Shown: one piece after another, positions 1 through 14,590 of the stretch
How positions within the stretch are numbered: the stretch's first letter is position 1
How the letters are laid out: every line of letters begins with the position of its first letter
Origin: Ocypus olens
Lineage: Eukaryota > Arthropoda > Insecta > Coleoptera > Staphylinidae
Direction of reading: 5' to 3'
Length of the DNA stretch: 64,000 nucleotides
Assembly (NCBI GenBank): GCA_910593695.2
Contig: OU343052.1
Span: forward strand, 29,878,124 to 29,942,123
The notes under the pieces: generated by a model
The model's input: only the letters and a program-made list of their open reading frames with translations
Database searches by the model: none
What the model was told of the DNA's origin: nothing
Position numbers and translations under genes: made by a program

Positions 1-3000
1 AGAAACTAAGACAAGCAAAATTTCTTTTCATGTAAATCGTTCGGACAACTGCAGGAAATTTATTTTCGTTTTTTTTCTAGACTAGAATCCCTTTCTGAAC
101 ACTATTTTGTTATAAAAATTATTTGTGAGACTTACCGAAACTGAGATAAGCAAAATTTCTTTTGTTGTAAATCGTTCGGACAACTGCTGGAAACGCCGAA
201 AAACGATTAAATTTAATTTTTCTTCAAAAATGTATTTTGGTTTTTTTTCGAGTCCAGAATCACATTCTGAACACTATTTTCTTATAAAAATTATTTGTGA
301 GAATTACAGAAACTGAGACAAGCAAAATTTCTTTTGATGTAAATCGTTCGACAACTGCTGGAAACGCCGAAAAACGATTAAATTTAATTTTTCTTCAAAA
401 ATTGATTTTCGTTTTTTTTCGAGTCCAGAATTCCATTCTGAACACTATTTGTTCATAAAAATTATTTGTGAGACTTACAGAAACTGAAAACGATTAAATT
501 TATATTTTCTTCAAAAATTAATTTTTGTATTTTTTCAAATCTTGAATCCCATTCTGAACACTATTTTGTTATAAAAATTATTTGTGAGACTTACAGAAAC
601 TGAGACAAGCAAAATTTCTTTTGATGTAAATCGTTCGGACAACTGTAGGAAATTTATTTTCGTTTTTTTTCTAGTCTAGAATCCCATTCTGAACACTATT
701 TGTTTATAAAAATTATTTGTGAGACTTACAGAAACTGAAAACGATTAAATTTATATTTTCTTCAAGAAATAATTTTTGTATTTTTTCAAGTCTTGAATCC
801 CATTCTGAACACTATTTTGATATAAAAATTATTTGTGAGACTTACAGAAACTAAGACAAGCAAAATTTCTTTTGATGTTAATCGTTCGGACAACTGCTGG
901 AAACGCCGAAAAACGATTAAATTTAATTTTTCTTCAAAAATTTATTTTCGTTTTTTTCGAGTCTAGAATCCCATTCTGAACACTTTTTGGTTATAAAAAT
1001 TATTTGTGAGACTTACAGAAACTGAGACAAGCAAAATTTCTTTTGATGTAAATCGTTCGGACAACTGCAGGAAATTTATTTTCGTTTTTTTTCTAGTCTA
1101 GAATCCCATTCTGAACACTATTTTGTTATAAAAATTATTTGTGAGACTTACAGAAACTGAGACAACCAAATTCCTTTTGATGTAAATCGTTCGGACAACT
1201 ACTGAAAACGCCGAAAACGATTAAATTTAATTTTTCTTCAAAAATTTATTTTCGTTTTTTTTCGAGTCCCGAATCACATTCTGAACACTGTTTTGTTATA
1301 AAAATTATTTGTGAGACTTACAGAAACTGAGACAAGCAAAATTTCTTTTGATGTAAATCATTCCGAAAACTGCTGGAAACGCCGAAAAACGATTAAATTT
1401 AATTTTTCTTCAAAAATTTATTTTCGTTTTTTTTCGAGTCTAGAATCCCATTCTGAAAACTTTTTGGTTATAAAAATTATTTGTGAGACTTACAGAAACT
1501 GAGACAAGCAAAATTTCTTTTGATGTAAATTGTTCGGACCACTGCAGGAAATTTATTTTCGTTTTTTTTTTTTCTAGTCTAGAATCCCATTCTGAAGACT
1601 ATTTTGTTATAAAAATTATTTGTGAGACTTAGAGAAACTGAGACAAGCAAAATTTCTTTTGATGTAAATCGTTCGGACAACTGCTGGAAACGCCGAAAAA
1701 CGATTAAATTTATTTCTTCTTCAAAAATTTATTTTCGTTTTTTTTCGAGTCCCGAATCACATTCTGAACACTATTTTGTTATAAAAATTATTTGTGAGAC
1801 TTACAGAAACTGAGACAAGCAAAATTTCTTTTGATGTAAATCGTTCGGACAACTGCTGGAAACGCCGAAAAACGATTAAATTTAATTTTTCTTCAAAAAT
1901 TTATTTTCGTTTTTTTTCGAGTCTAGAATCCCATTCTGAACACTATTTGTTTATAAAAATTATTTGTGAGACTCACAGAAACTGAAAACGATTAAATTTA
2001 TATTTTCTTCAAAAATTAATTTTTGTATTTTTTCAAGTCTTGAATCCCATTCTGAACACTATTTTGTTATAAAAATTATTTGTGAGACTTACAGAAACTA
2101 AGACAAGCAAAATTTCTTTTCATGTAAATCGTTCGGACAACTGCAGGAAATTTATTTTCGTTTTTTTTCTAGACTAGAATCCCTTTCTGAACACTATTTT
2201 GTTATAAAAATTATTTGTGAGACTTACCGAAACTGAGATAAGCAAAATTTCTTTTGTTGTAAATCGTTCGGCCAACTGCTGGAAACGCCGAAAAACGATT
2301 AAATTTAATTTTTCTTCAAAAATGTATTTTGGTTTTTTTTCGAGTCCAGAATCACATTCTGAACACTATTTTCTCATAAAAATTATTTGTGAGAATTACA
2401 GAAACTGAGACAAGCAAAATTTCTTTTGATGTAAATCGTTCGACAACTGCTGGAAACGCCGAAAAACGATTAAATTTAATTTTTCTTCAAAAATTGATTT
2501 TCGTTTTTTTTCGAGTCCAGAATTCCATTCTGAACACTATTTGTTCATAAAAATTATTTGTGAGACTTACAGAAACTGAAAACGATTAAATTTATATTTT
2601 CTTCAAAAATTAATTTTTGTATTTTTTCAAATCTTGAATCCCATTCTGAACACTATTTTGTTATAAAAATTATTTGTGAGACTTACAGAAACTGAGACAA
2701 GCAAAATTTCTTTTGATGTAAATCGTTCGGACAACTGTAGGAAATTTATTTTCGTTTTTTTTCTAGTCTAGAATCCCATTCTGAACACTATTTTGTTATA
2801 AAAATTATTTGTGAGACTTAGAGAAACTGAGACAAGCAAAACTTCTTTTGATGTAAATCGTTCGGACAACTGCTGGAAACGCCGAAAAACGATTAAATTT
2901 AATTTTTCTTCAAAAATTTATTTTCTTTTTTTTTGAGTCCAGAATCACATTCTGAACACTATTTTGTTATAAAAATAATTTGTGAGACTCACAGACACTA

Positions 3001-3001
3001 A
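1..3001 (+). repeat. Satellite array, left block (mixed A/B/C monomers)
   Basis: The block is a head-to-tail array of the ~172/135/116-bp monomer family with no unique sequence between units. The window opens 11 bases into a 135-bp C monomer; the first full monomer starts at 125. Sequence from position 1 reappears from about 2093, so a ~2.09-kb higher-order period is present. A recurring 594-bp cassette, C-A-A-B, starts at 2082 and again at 3577, 4766, 9273 and 10462; its first A monomer carries a TGTATTTTGG variant in place of TTTATTTTCG. No gene, RNA or other element is visible here. The right boundary is set by the start of the D1 duplication and is approximate. Confidence 0.9.
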
Positions 3002-6000
3002 GACAAGCAAAATTTCTTTTGATGTAAATCGTTCGGACAACAGCTGCAAACGCCGAAAAACGATTAAATTTAATTTTTCTTCAAAAATTTATTTTCGTTT
3101 TTTTTTCGAGTCTGGAATCCCATTCTGAACACTATTTGTTCATAAAAATTATTTGTGAGACTTACAGAAACTGAAAACGATTAAATTTATATTTTCTTCA
3201 AGAAATAATTTTTGTATTTTTTCAAGTCTTGAATCCCATTCTGAACACTATTTTGATATAAAAATTATTTGTGAGACTTACAGAAACTAAGACAAGCAAA
3301 ATTTCTTTTGATGTTAATCGTTCGGACAACTGCTGGAAACGCCGAAAAACGATTAAATTTAATTTTTCTTCAAAAATTTATTTTCATTTTTTTCGAGTCT
3401 AGAATCCCATTCTGAACACTTTTTGGTTATAAAAATTATTTGTGAGACTTACAGAAACTGAGACAAGCAAAATTTCTTTTGATGTAAATCGTTCGGACAA
3501 CTGCAGAAAATTTATTTTCGTTTTTTTTCTAGTCTAGAATCCCATTCTAAACACTATTTTGTTATAAAAATTATTTGTGAGACTTACAGAAACTAAGACA
3601 AGCAAAATTTCTTTTCATGTAAATCGTTCGGACAACTGCAGGAAATTTATTTTCGTTTTTTTTCTAGACTAGAATCCCTTTCTGAACACTATTTTGTTAT
3701 AAAAATTATTTGTGAGACTTACCGAAACTGAGATAAGCAAAATTTCTTTTGTTGTAAATCGTTCGGACAACTGCTGGAAACGCCGAAAAACGATTAAATT
3801 TAATTTTTCTTCAAAAATGTATTTTGGTTTTTTTTCGAGTCCAGAATCACATTCTGAACACTATTTTCTTATAAAAATTATTTGTGAGAATTACAGAAAC
3901 TGAGACAAGCAAAATTTCTTTTGATGCAAATCGTTCGACAACTGCTGGAAACGCCGAAAAACGATTAAATTTAATTTTTCTTCAAAAATTGATTTTCGTT
4001 TTTTTTCGAGTCCAGAATTCCATTCTGAACACTATTTGTTCATAAAAATTATTTGTGAGACTTACAGAAACTGAAAACGATTAAATTTATATTTTCTTCA
4101 AAAATTAATTTTTGTATTTTTTCAAATCTTGAATCCCATTCTGAACACTATTTTGTTATAAAAATTATTTGTGAGACTTACAGAAACTGAGACAAGCAAA
4201 ATTTCTTTTGATGTAAATCGTTCGGACAACTGTAGGAAATTTATTTTCGTTTTTTTTCTAGTCTAGAATCCCATTCTGAACACTATTTTGTTATAAAAAT
4301 TATTTGTGAGACTTAGAGAAACTGAGACAAGCAAAACTTCTTTTGATGTAAATCGTTCGGACAACTGCTGGAAACGCCGAAAAACGATTAAATTTAATTT
4401 TTCTTCAAAAATTTATTTTCTTTTTTTTTGAGTCCAGAATCACATTCTGAACACTATTTTGTTATAAAAATAATTTGTGAGACTCACAGACACTAAGACA
4501 AGCAAAATTTCTTTTGATGTAAATCGTTCGGACAACAGCTGCAAACGCCGAAAAACGATTAAATTTAATTTTTCTTCAAAAATTTATTTTCGTTTTTTTT
4601 TCGAGTCTAGAATCCCATTCTGAACACTATTTGTTCATAAAAATTATTTGTGAGACTTACAGAAACTGAAAACGATTAAATTTATATTTTCTTCAAGAAA
4701 TAATTTTTGTATTTTTTCAAGTCTTGAATCCCATTCTGAACACTATTTTGATATAAAAATTATTTGTGAGACTTACAGAAACTAAGACAAGCAAAATTTC
4801 TTTTCATGTAAATCGTTCGGACAACTGCAGGAAATTTATTTTCGTTTTTTTTCTAGACTAGAATCCCTTTCTGAACACTATTTTGTTATAAAAATTATTT
4901 GTGAGACTTACCGAAACTGAGATAAGCAAAATTTCTTTTGTTGTAAATCGTTCGGACAACTGCTGGAAACGCCGAAAAACGATTAAATTTAATTTTTCTT
5001 CAAAAATGTATTTTGGTTTTTTTTCGAGTCCAGAATCACATTCTGAACACTATTTTCTTATAAAAATTATTTGTGAGAATTACAGAAACTGAGACAAGCA
5101 AAATTTCTTTTGATGTAAATCGTTCGACAACTGCTGGAAACGCCGAAAAACGATTAAATTTAATTTTTCTTCAAAAATTGATTTTCGTTTTTTTTCGAGT
5201 CCAGAATTCCATTCTGAACACTATTTGTTCATAAAAATTATTTGTGAGACTTACAGAAACTGAAAACGATTAAATTTATATTTTCTTCAAAAATTAATTT
5301 TTGTATTTTTTCAAATCTTGAATCCCATTCTGAACACTATTTTGTTATAAAAATTATTTGTGAGACTTACAGAAACTGAGACAAGCAAAATTTCTTTTGA
5401 TGTAAATCGTTCGGACAACTGTAGGAAATTTATTTTCGTTTTTTTTCTAGTCTAGAATCCCATTCTGAACACTATTTGTTTATAAAAATTATTTGTGAGA
5501 CTTACAGAAACTGAAAACGATTAAATTTATATTTTCTTCAAGAAATAATTTTTGTATTTTTTCAAGTCTTGAATCCCATTCTGAACACTATTTTGATATA
5601 AAAATTATTTGTGAGACTTACAGAAACTAAGACAAGCAAAATTTCTTTTGATGTTAATCGTTCGGACAACTGCTGGAAACGCCGAAAAACGATTAAATTT
5701 AATTTTTCTTCAAAAATTTATTTTCGTTTTTTTCGAGTCTAGAATCCCATTCTGAACACTTTTTGGTTATAAAAATTATTTGTGAGACTTACAGAAACTG
5801 AGACAAGCAAAATTTCTTTTGATGTAAATCGTTCGGACAACTGCAGGAAATTTATTTTCGTTTTTTTTCTAGTCTAGAATCCCATTCTAAACACTATTTT
5901 GTTATAAAAATTATTTGTGAGGCTTACAGAAACTGAGACAAGCAATATTTCTTTTGATGTAAATCGTTCGGACAACTGCAGGAAACGCCGAAAAACGATT

Positions 6001-8697
6001 AATTGTAATTTTTCTTCATAAATTTATTTTCGTTTTTTTTTTCGAGTCCAGAATCACATTCTGAACACTATTTTGTTATAAAAATTATTTGTGAGACTTA
6101 CAGAAACTGAGACAAGCAAAATTTCTTTTGATATAAATCGTTCGAACTGCTGGAAACGCCGAAAAACGATTAAATTTAATTTTTCTTCAAAAATTTATTT
6201 TCGTTTTTTTTCGAGTCCAGAATCACATTCTGAAAACTATTCTGTTATAAAAATTATTTGTGAGACTTACAGAAACTGAGACAAGCAAAATTTCTTTTAA
6301 TGTAAATTGTTCGGACAACTGCTAGAAACGCCGAAAAACGTTTAAATTTAATTTTTCTTCAAAAATTTATTTTCGTTTTTTTTCGAGTCTAGAATCACAT
6401 TCTGAACACTATTTGTTCATAAAAATTATTTGTGAGACTTACAGAAACTGAAAGCGATTAAATTTATATTTTCTTCAAAAATTAATTTTTGTATTTTTTC
6501 AAATCTTGAATCCCATTCTGAACACTATTTTGTTATAAAAATTATTTGTGAGACTTACAGAAACTGAGATAAGCAAAATTTCTTTCGATGTAAATCGTTC
6601 GGACAACTGCAGGAAATTTATTTTCGTTTTTTTTCTAGTCTAGAATCCCATTCTGAACACTATTTTGTTATAAAAATTATTTGTGAGACCTACAAAAACT
6701 GAGACAAGCAAAATTTCTTTCGATGTAAATCGTTCGGACAATTGCTGGAAACGCCGAAAAACGATTAAATTTTATTTTTCTTCAAAAATTTATTTTCGTT
6801 TTTTTTCGAGTCCAGAATCACATTCTGAACACTATTTTGTTATAAAAATTATTTGTGAGACTTACAGAAACTGAGACAAGTAAAATTTCTTTTGATGTAA
6901 ATCGTTCGGACAACAGCTGCAAACGCCGAAAAACGATTAAATTTAATTTTTCTTCAAAAATTTATTTTCGTTTTTTTTCGAGTCTAGAATCCCATTCAGA
7001 ACACTATTTGTTTATAAAAATTATTTGTGAGACTTACAGAAACTGAAAACGGTTAAATTTAGATTTTCTTCAAAAATTAATTTTTGTATTTTTTCAAGTC
7101 TTGAATCCCATTCTGAACACTATTTTGTTGTAAAAATTATTTGTGAGACTTACAGAAACTAAGACAAGCAAAATTTCTTTTGATGTAAATCGTTCGGACA
7201 ACTGCTGGAAACGCCGAAAAACGATTAAATTTAATTTTTCTTCAAAAATTTATTTTCGTTTTTTTTTCGAGTCCAGAATCACATTCTGAACACTATTTTG
7301 TTATAAAAATTATTTGTGAGACTTATAGAAACTGAGACAAGCAAAATTTCTTTTGATGTAAATCGTTCGGACAACTGCTGGAAACGCCGAAAAACGATTA
7401 AATTTAATTTTTCTTCAAAAATTTAATTTCGTTTTTTTTTCGAGTCTAGAATCCCATTCTGAAAACTTTTTGGTTATAAAAATTATTTGTGAGACTTACA
7501 GAAACTGAGACAAGCAAAATTTCTTTTGATATAAATCGTTCGGACAACTGCTGGAAACGCCGAAAAACGATTAAATTTAATTTTTCTTCAAAAATTTATT
7601 TTCGTTTTTTTTCGATTCTAGAATCCCATTCTGAACACTATTTGTTTATAAAAATTATTTGTGAGACTTACAGAAACTGAAAACGATTAAATTTATATTT
7701 TCTTCAAAAATTAATTTTTGTATTTTTTCAAGTCTTGAATCCCATTCTGAACACTATTTTGTTATAAAAATTATTTGTGAGACTTACAGAAACTAAGACA
7801 AGAAAATTTCTTTTCATGTAAATCGTTCGGACAACTGCAGGAAATTTATTTTCGTTTTTTTTTCTAGACTAGAATCCCTTTCTGAACACTATTTTGTTAT
7901 AAAAATTAATTGTGCCACCTACAGAAACTGAGACAAGCAAAATTTCTTTTGTTGTAAATCGTTCGGACAACTGCTGGAAACGCCGAAAAACGATTAAATT
8001 TAATTTTTCTTCAAAAATGTATTTTGGTTTTTTTTCGAGTCCAGAATCACATTCTGAACACTATTTTGTTATAAAAATAATTTGTGAGACTTACAGAAAC
8101 TGAGACAAGCAAAATTTCTTTTGATGTAAATCGTTCGACAACTGCTGGAAACGCCGAAAAACGATTAAATTTAATTTTTCTTTAAAAATTTATTTTCGTT
8201 TTTTTTCGAGTCCAGAATCACATTCTGAACACTATTTTGTTATAAAAATTATTTGTGAGACTTACAGAAACTGAGACAAGCAAAATTTCTTTTGATGTAA
8301 ATCGTTCGGACAACTGCTGGAAACGCCGAAAAACGATTAAATTTAATTTTTCTTCAAAAATTTATTATCGTTTTTTTTCGAGCCTAGAATCCCATTCTGA
8401 ACACTATTTGTTTATAAAAATTATTTGTGAGACTTACAGAAACTGAAAACGATTAAATTTATATTTTCTTCAAAAATTAATTTTTGTATTTTTTCAAGTC
8501 TTGAATCCCATTCTGAACACTATTTTGTTATAAAAATTATTTGTGAGACTTACAGAAACTAAGACAAGAAAATTTCTTTTCATGTAAATCGTTCGGACAA
8601 CTGCAGGAAATTTATTTTCGTTTTTTTTTCTAGACTAGAATCCCTTTCTGAACACTATTTTGTTATAAAAATTAATTGTGCCACCTACAGAAACTGA
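3002..8697 (+). repeat. Tandem duplication copy D1 (~5.7 kb satellite segment)
   Basis: This satellite segment is repeated directly to its right. Distinctive monomers recur at a fixed offset: 3712 pairs with 9408 and 4901 with 10597 (offset 5,696). The offset then grows to 5,868 (6091/11959) and 6,039 (6683/12722, 7912/13951, 8255/14294), because the right copy has two additional full-length monomers. D1 contains the 1,189-bp eight-monomer unit at 3577-4765. The sequence is made only of A, B and C monomers; no other element is seen. Confidence 0.8.
3577..4765 (+). repeat. 1,189-bp eight-monomer higher-order unit
   Basis: Monomer order is C-A-A-B-C-A-A-B; hand-measured lengths (135, 172, 171, 116, 135, 171, 173, 116) add to 1,189. 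The next unit starts at 4766, repeats the first five monomers, then departs. The same pair of units occurs in D2 at 9273 and 10462 with the same spacing. Recognition marks are the TGTATTTTGG A monomer, the following A monomer with one base pair missing at GTTCGACAAC, and an A monomer reading GACAACAGCTGCAAACG. Confidence 0.75.
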
Positions 8698-8850
8698 GAC
8701 AAGCAAAATTTCTTTTGATGTAAATCGTTCGGACAACAGCTGCAAACGCCGAAAAACGATTAAATTTAATTTTTCTTCAAAAATTTATTTTCGTTTTTTT
8801 TTCGAGTCTGGAATCCCATTCTGAACACTATTTGTTCATAAAAATTATTT
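8678..8850 (+). repeat. Chimeric junction monomer between D1 and D2
   Basis: The first ~20 bases read GTGCCACCTACAG, as in the monomers starting at 7912 and 13951, whereas from about 8718 on the monomer reads GATG then ACAGCTGCAAACG and GAGTCTGGAATCC, as in the monomer starting at 2982. The switch falls inside the shared stretch AGACAAGCAAAATTTC (about 8698-8718). This is what an in-register unequal crossover between two monomers 5,696 bp apart would leave. Confidence 0.75.
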
Positions 8851-11800
8851 GTGAGACTTACAGAAACTGAAAACGATTAAATTTATATTTTCTTCAAGAA
8901 ATAATTTTTGTATTTTTTCAAGTCTTGAATCCCATTCTGAACACTATTTTGATATAAAAATTATTTGTGAGACTTACAGAAACTAAGACAAGCAAAATTT
9001 CTTTTGATGTTAATCGTTCGGACAACTGCTGGAAACGCCGAAAAACGATTAAATTTAATTTTTCTTCAAAAATTTATTTTCGTTTTTTTCGAGTCTAGAA
9101 TCCCATTCTGAACACTTTTTGGTTATAAAAATTATTTGTGAGACTTACAGAAACTGAGACAAGCAAAATTTCTTTTGATGTAAATCGTTCGGACAACTGC
9201 AGGAAATTTATTTTCGTTTTTTTTCTAGTCTAGAATCCCATTCTAAACACTATTTTGTTATAAAAATTATTTGTGAGACTTACAGAAACTAAGACAAGCA
9301 AAATTTCTTTTCATGTAAATCGTTCGGACAACTGCAGGAAATTTATTTTCGTTTTTTTTCTAGACTAGAATCCCTTTCTGAACACTATTTTGTTATAAAA
9401 ATTATTTGTGAGACTTACCGAAACTGAGATAAGCAAAATTTCTTTTGTTGTAAATCGTTCGGACAACTGCTGGAAACGCCGAAAAACGATTAAATTTAAT
9501 TTTTCTTCAAAAATGTATTTTGGTTTTTTTTCGAGTCCAGAATCACATTCTGAACACTATTTTCTTATAAAAATTATTTGTGAGAATTACAGAAACTGAG
9601 ACAAGCAAAATTTCTTTTGATGCAAATCGTTCGACAACTGCTGGAAACGCCGAAAAACGATTAAATTTAATTTTTCTTCAAAAATTGATTTTCGTTTTTT
9701 TTCGAGTCCAGAATTCCATTCTGAACACTATTTGTTCATAAAAATTATTTGTGAGACTTACAGAAACTGAAAACGATTAAATTTATATTTTCTTCAAAAA
9801 TTAATTTTTGTATTTTTTCAAATCTTGAATCCCATTCTGAACACTATTTTGTTATAAAAATTATTTGTGAGACTTACAGAAACTGAGACAAGCAAAATTT
9901 CTTTTGATGTAAATCGTTCGGACAACTGTAGGAAATTTATTTTCGTTTTTTTTCTAGTCTAGAATCCCATTCTGAACACTATTTTGTTATAAAAATTATT
10001 TGTGAGACTTAGAGAAACTGAGACAAGCAAAACTTCTTTTGATGTAAATCGTTCGGACAACTGCTGGAAACGCCGAAAAACGATTAAATTTAATTTTTCT
10101 TCAAAAATTTATTTTCTTTTTTTTTGAGTCCAGAATCACATTCTGAACACTATTTTGTTATAAAAATAATTTGTGAGACTCACAGACACTAAGACAAGCA
10201 AAATTTCTTTTGATGTAAATCGTTCGGACAACAGCTGCAAACGCCGAAAAACGATTAAATTTAATTTTTCTTCAAAAATTTATTTTCGTTTTTTTTTCGA
10301 GTCTAGAATCCCATTCTGAACACTATTTGTTCATAAAAATTATTTGTGAGACTTACAGAAACTGAAAACGATTAAATTTATATTTTCTTCAAGAAATAAT
10401 TTTTGTATTTTTTCAAGTCTTGAATCCCATTCTGAACACTATTTTGATATAAAAATTATTTGTGAGACTTACAGAAACTAAGACAAGCAAAATTTCTTTT
10501 CATGTAAATCGTTCGGACAACTGCAGGAAATTTATTTTCGTTTTTTTTCTAGACTAGAATCCCTTTCTGAACACTATTTTGTTATAAAAATTATTTGTGA
10601 GACTTACCGAAACTGAGATAAGCAAAATTTCTTTTGTTGTAAATCGTTCGGACAACTGCTGGAAACGCCGAAAAACGATTAAATTTAATTTTTCTTCAAA
10701 AATGTATTTTGGTTTTTTTTCGAGTCCAGAATCACATTCTGAACACTATTTTCTTATAAAAATTATTTGTGAGAATTACAGAAACTGAGACAAGCAAAAT
10801 TTCTTTTGATGTAAATCGTTCGACAACTGCTGGAAACGCCGAAAAACGATTAAATTTAATTTTTCTTCAAAAATTGATTTTCGTTTTTTTTCGAGTCCAG
10901 AATTCCATTCTGAACACTATTTGTTCATAAAAATTATTTGTGAGACTTACAGAAACTGAAAACGATTAAATTTATATTTTCTTCAAAAATTAATTTTTGT
11001 ATTTTTTCAAATCTTGAATCCCATTCTGAACACTATTTTGTTATAAAAATTATTTGTGAGACTTACAGAAACTGAGACAAGCAAAATTTCTTTTGATGTA
11101 AATCGTTCGGACAACTGTAGGAAATTTATTTTCGTTTTTTTTCTAGTCTAGAATCCCATTCTGAACACTATTTTGTTATAAAAATTATTTGTGAGACTTA
11201 GAGAAACTGAGACAAGCAAAATTTCTTTTGATGTAAATCGTTCGGACAACAGCTGCAAACGCCGAAAAACGATTAAATTTAATTTTTCTTCAAAAATTTA
11301 TTTTCGTTTTTTTTCGAGTCTAGAATCCCATTCTGAACACTATTTGTTTATAAAAATTATTTGTGAGACTTACAGAAACTGAAAACGATTAAATTTATAT
11401 TTTCTTCAAGAAATAATTTTTGTATTTTTTCAAGTCTTGAATCCCATTCTGAACACTATTTTGATATAAAAATTATTTGTGAGACTTACAGAAACTAAGA
11501 CAAGCAAAATTTCTTTTGATGTTAATCGTTCGGACAACTGCTGGAAACGCCGAAAAACGATTAAATTTAATTTTTCTTCAAAAATTTATTTTCGTTTTTT
11601 TCGAGTCTAGAATCCCATTCTGAACACTTTTTGGTTATAAAAATTATTTGTGAGACTTACAGAAACTGAGACAAGCAAAATTTCTTTTGATGTAAATCGT
11701 TCGGACAACTGCAGGAAATTTATTTTCGTTTTTTTTCTAGTCTAGAATCCCATTCTAAACACTATTTTGTTATAAAAATTATTTGTGAGGCTTACAGAAA

Positions 11801-14590
11801 CTGAGACAAGCAATATTTCTTTTGATGTAAATCGTTCGGACAACTGCAGGAAACGCCGAAAAACGATTAATTGTAATTTTTCTTCATAAATTTATTTTCG
11901 TTTTTTTTTTCGAGTCCAGAATCACATTCTGAACACTATTTTGTTATAAAAATTATTTGTGAGACTTACAGAAACTGAGACAAGCAAAATTTCTTTTGAT
12001 ATAAATCGTTCGAACTGCTGGAAACGCCGAAAAACGATTAAATTTAATTTTTCTTCAAAAATTTATTTTCGTTTTTTTTCGAGTCCAGAATCACATTCTG
12101 AAAACTATTCTGTTATAAAAATTATTTGTGAGACTTACAGAAACTGAGACAAGCAAAATTTCTTTTAATGTAAATTGTTCGGACAACTGCTAGAAACGCC
12201 GAAAAACGTTTAAATTTAATTTTTCTTCAAAAATTTATTTTCGTTTTTTTTCGAGTCTAGAATCACATTCTGAACACTATTTGTTCATAAAAATTATTTG
12301 TGAGACTTACAGAAACTGAAAGCGATTAAATTTATATTTTCTTCAAAAATTAATTTTTGTATTTTTTCAAGTCTTGAATCCCATTCTGAACACTATTTTG
12401 ATATAAAAATTATTTGTGAGACTTACAGAAACTAAGACAAGCAAAATTTCTTTTGATGTTAATCGTTCGGACAACTGCTGGAAACGCCGAAAAACGATTA
12501 AATTTAATTTTTCTTCAAAAATTTATTTTCGTTTTTTTCGAGTCTAGAATCCCATTCTGAACACTATTTTGTTATAAAAATTATTTGTGAGACTTACAGA
12601 AACTGAGATAAGCAAAATTTCTTTCGATGTAAATCGTTCGGACAACTGCAGGAAATTTATTTTCGTTTTTTTTCTAGTCTAGAATCCCATTCTGAACACT
12701 ATTTTGTTATAAAAATTATTTGTGAGACCTACAAAAACTGAGACAAGCAAAATTTCTTTCGATGTAAATCGTTCGGACAATTGCTGGAAACGCCGAAAAA
12801 CGATTAAATTTTATTTTTCTTCAAAAATTTATTTTCGTTTTTTTTCGAGTCCAGAATCACATTCTGAACACTATTTTGTTATAAAAATTATTTGTGAGAC
12901 TTACAGAAACTGAGACAAGCAAAATTTCTTTTGATGTAAATCGTTCGGACAACAGCTGCAAACGCCGAAAAACGATTAAATTTAATTTTTCTTCAAAAAT
13001 TTATTTTCGTTTTTTTTCGAGTCTAGAATCCCATTCAGAACACTATTTGTTTATAAAAATTATTTGTGAGACTTACAGAAACTGAAAACGGTTAAATTTA
13101 GATTTTCTTCAAAAATTAATTTTTGTATTTTTTCAAGTCTTGAATCCCATTCTGAACACTATTTTGTTGTAAAAATTATTTGTGAGACTTACAGAAACTA
13201 AGACAAGCAAAATTTCTTTTGATGTAAATCGTTCGGACAACTGCTGGAAACGCCGAAAAACGATTAAATTTAATTTTTCTTCAAAAATTTATTTTCGTTT
13301 TTTTTTCGAGTCCAGAATCACATTCTGAACACTATTTTGTTATAAAAATTATTTGTGAGACTTATAGAAACTGAGACAAGCAAAATTTCTTTTGATGTAA
13401 ATCGTTCGGACAACTGCTGGAAACGCCGAAAAACGATTAAATTTAATTTTTCTTCAAAAATTTAATTTCGTTTTTTTTTCGAGTCTAGAATCCCATTCTG
13501 AAAACTTTTTGGTTATAAAAATTATTTGTGAGACTTACAGAAACTGAGACAAGCAAAATTTCTTTTGATATAAATCGTTCGGACAACTGCTGGAAACGCC
13601 GAAAAACGATTAAATTTAATTTTTCTTAAAAAATTTATTTTCGTTTTTTTTCGATTCTAGAATCCCATTCTGAACACTATTTGTTTATAAAAATTATTTG
13701 TGAGACTTACAGAAACTGAAAACGATTAAATTTATATTTTCTTCAAAAATTAATTTTTGTATTTTTTCAAGTCTTGAATCCCATTCTGAACACTATTTTG
13801 TTATAAAAATTATTTGTGAGACTTACAGAAACTAAGACAAGAAAATTTCTTTTCATGTAAATCGTTCGGACAACTGCAGGAAATTTATTTTCGTTTTTTT
13901 TTCTAGACTAGAATCCCTTTCTGAACACTATTTTGTTATAAAAATTAATTGTGCCACCTACAGAAACTGAGACAAGCAAAATTTCTTTTGTTGTAAATCG
14001 TTCGGACAACTGCTGGAAACGCCGAAAAACGATTAAATTTAATTTTTCTTCAAAAATGTATTTTGGTTTTTTTTCGAGTCCAGAATCACATTCTGAACAC
14101 TATTTTGTTATAAAAATAATTTGTGAGACTTACAGAAACTGAGACAAGCAAAATTTCTTTTGATGTAAATCGTTCGACAACTGCTGGAAACGCCGAAAAA
14201 CGATTAAATTTAATTTTTCTTTAAAAATTTATTTTCGTTTTTTTTCGAGTCCAGAATCACATTCTGAACACTATTTTGTTATAAAAATTATTTGTGAGAC
14301 TTACAGAAACTGAGACAAGCAAAATTTCTTTTGATGTAAATCGTTCGGACAACTGCTGGAAACGCCGAAAAACGATTAAATTTAATTTTTCTTCAAAAAT
14401 TTATTATCGTTTTTTTTCGAGCCTAGAATCCCATTCTGAACACTATTTGTTTATAAAAATTATTTGTGAGACTTACAGAAACTGAAAACGATTAAATTTA
14501 TATTTTCTTCAAAAATTAATTTTTGTATTTTTTCAAGTCTTGAATCCCATTCTGAACACTATTTTGTTATAAAAATTATTTGTGAGACTT
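8698..14590 (+). repeat. Tandem duplication copy D2 (~5.9 kb satellite segment)
   Basis: Second copy of D1. It follows D1 monomer by monomer but has two extra A monomers. One starts near 11191 and reads CAGCTGCAAACG; the other lies near 12420 and reads GATGTTAATCG. The match fades at the 135-bp monomer starting at 14582, which ends CTAGTCTAGAATCCC instead of CTAGACTAGAATCCC as in the corresponding D1 monomer at 8543. Only satellite monomers are present. Confidence 0.78.
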
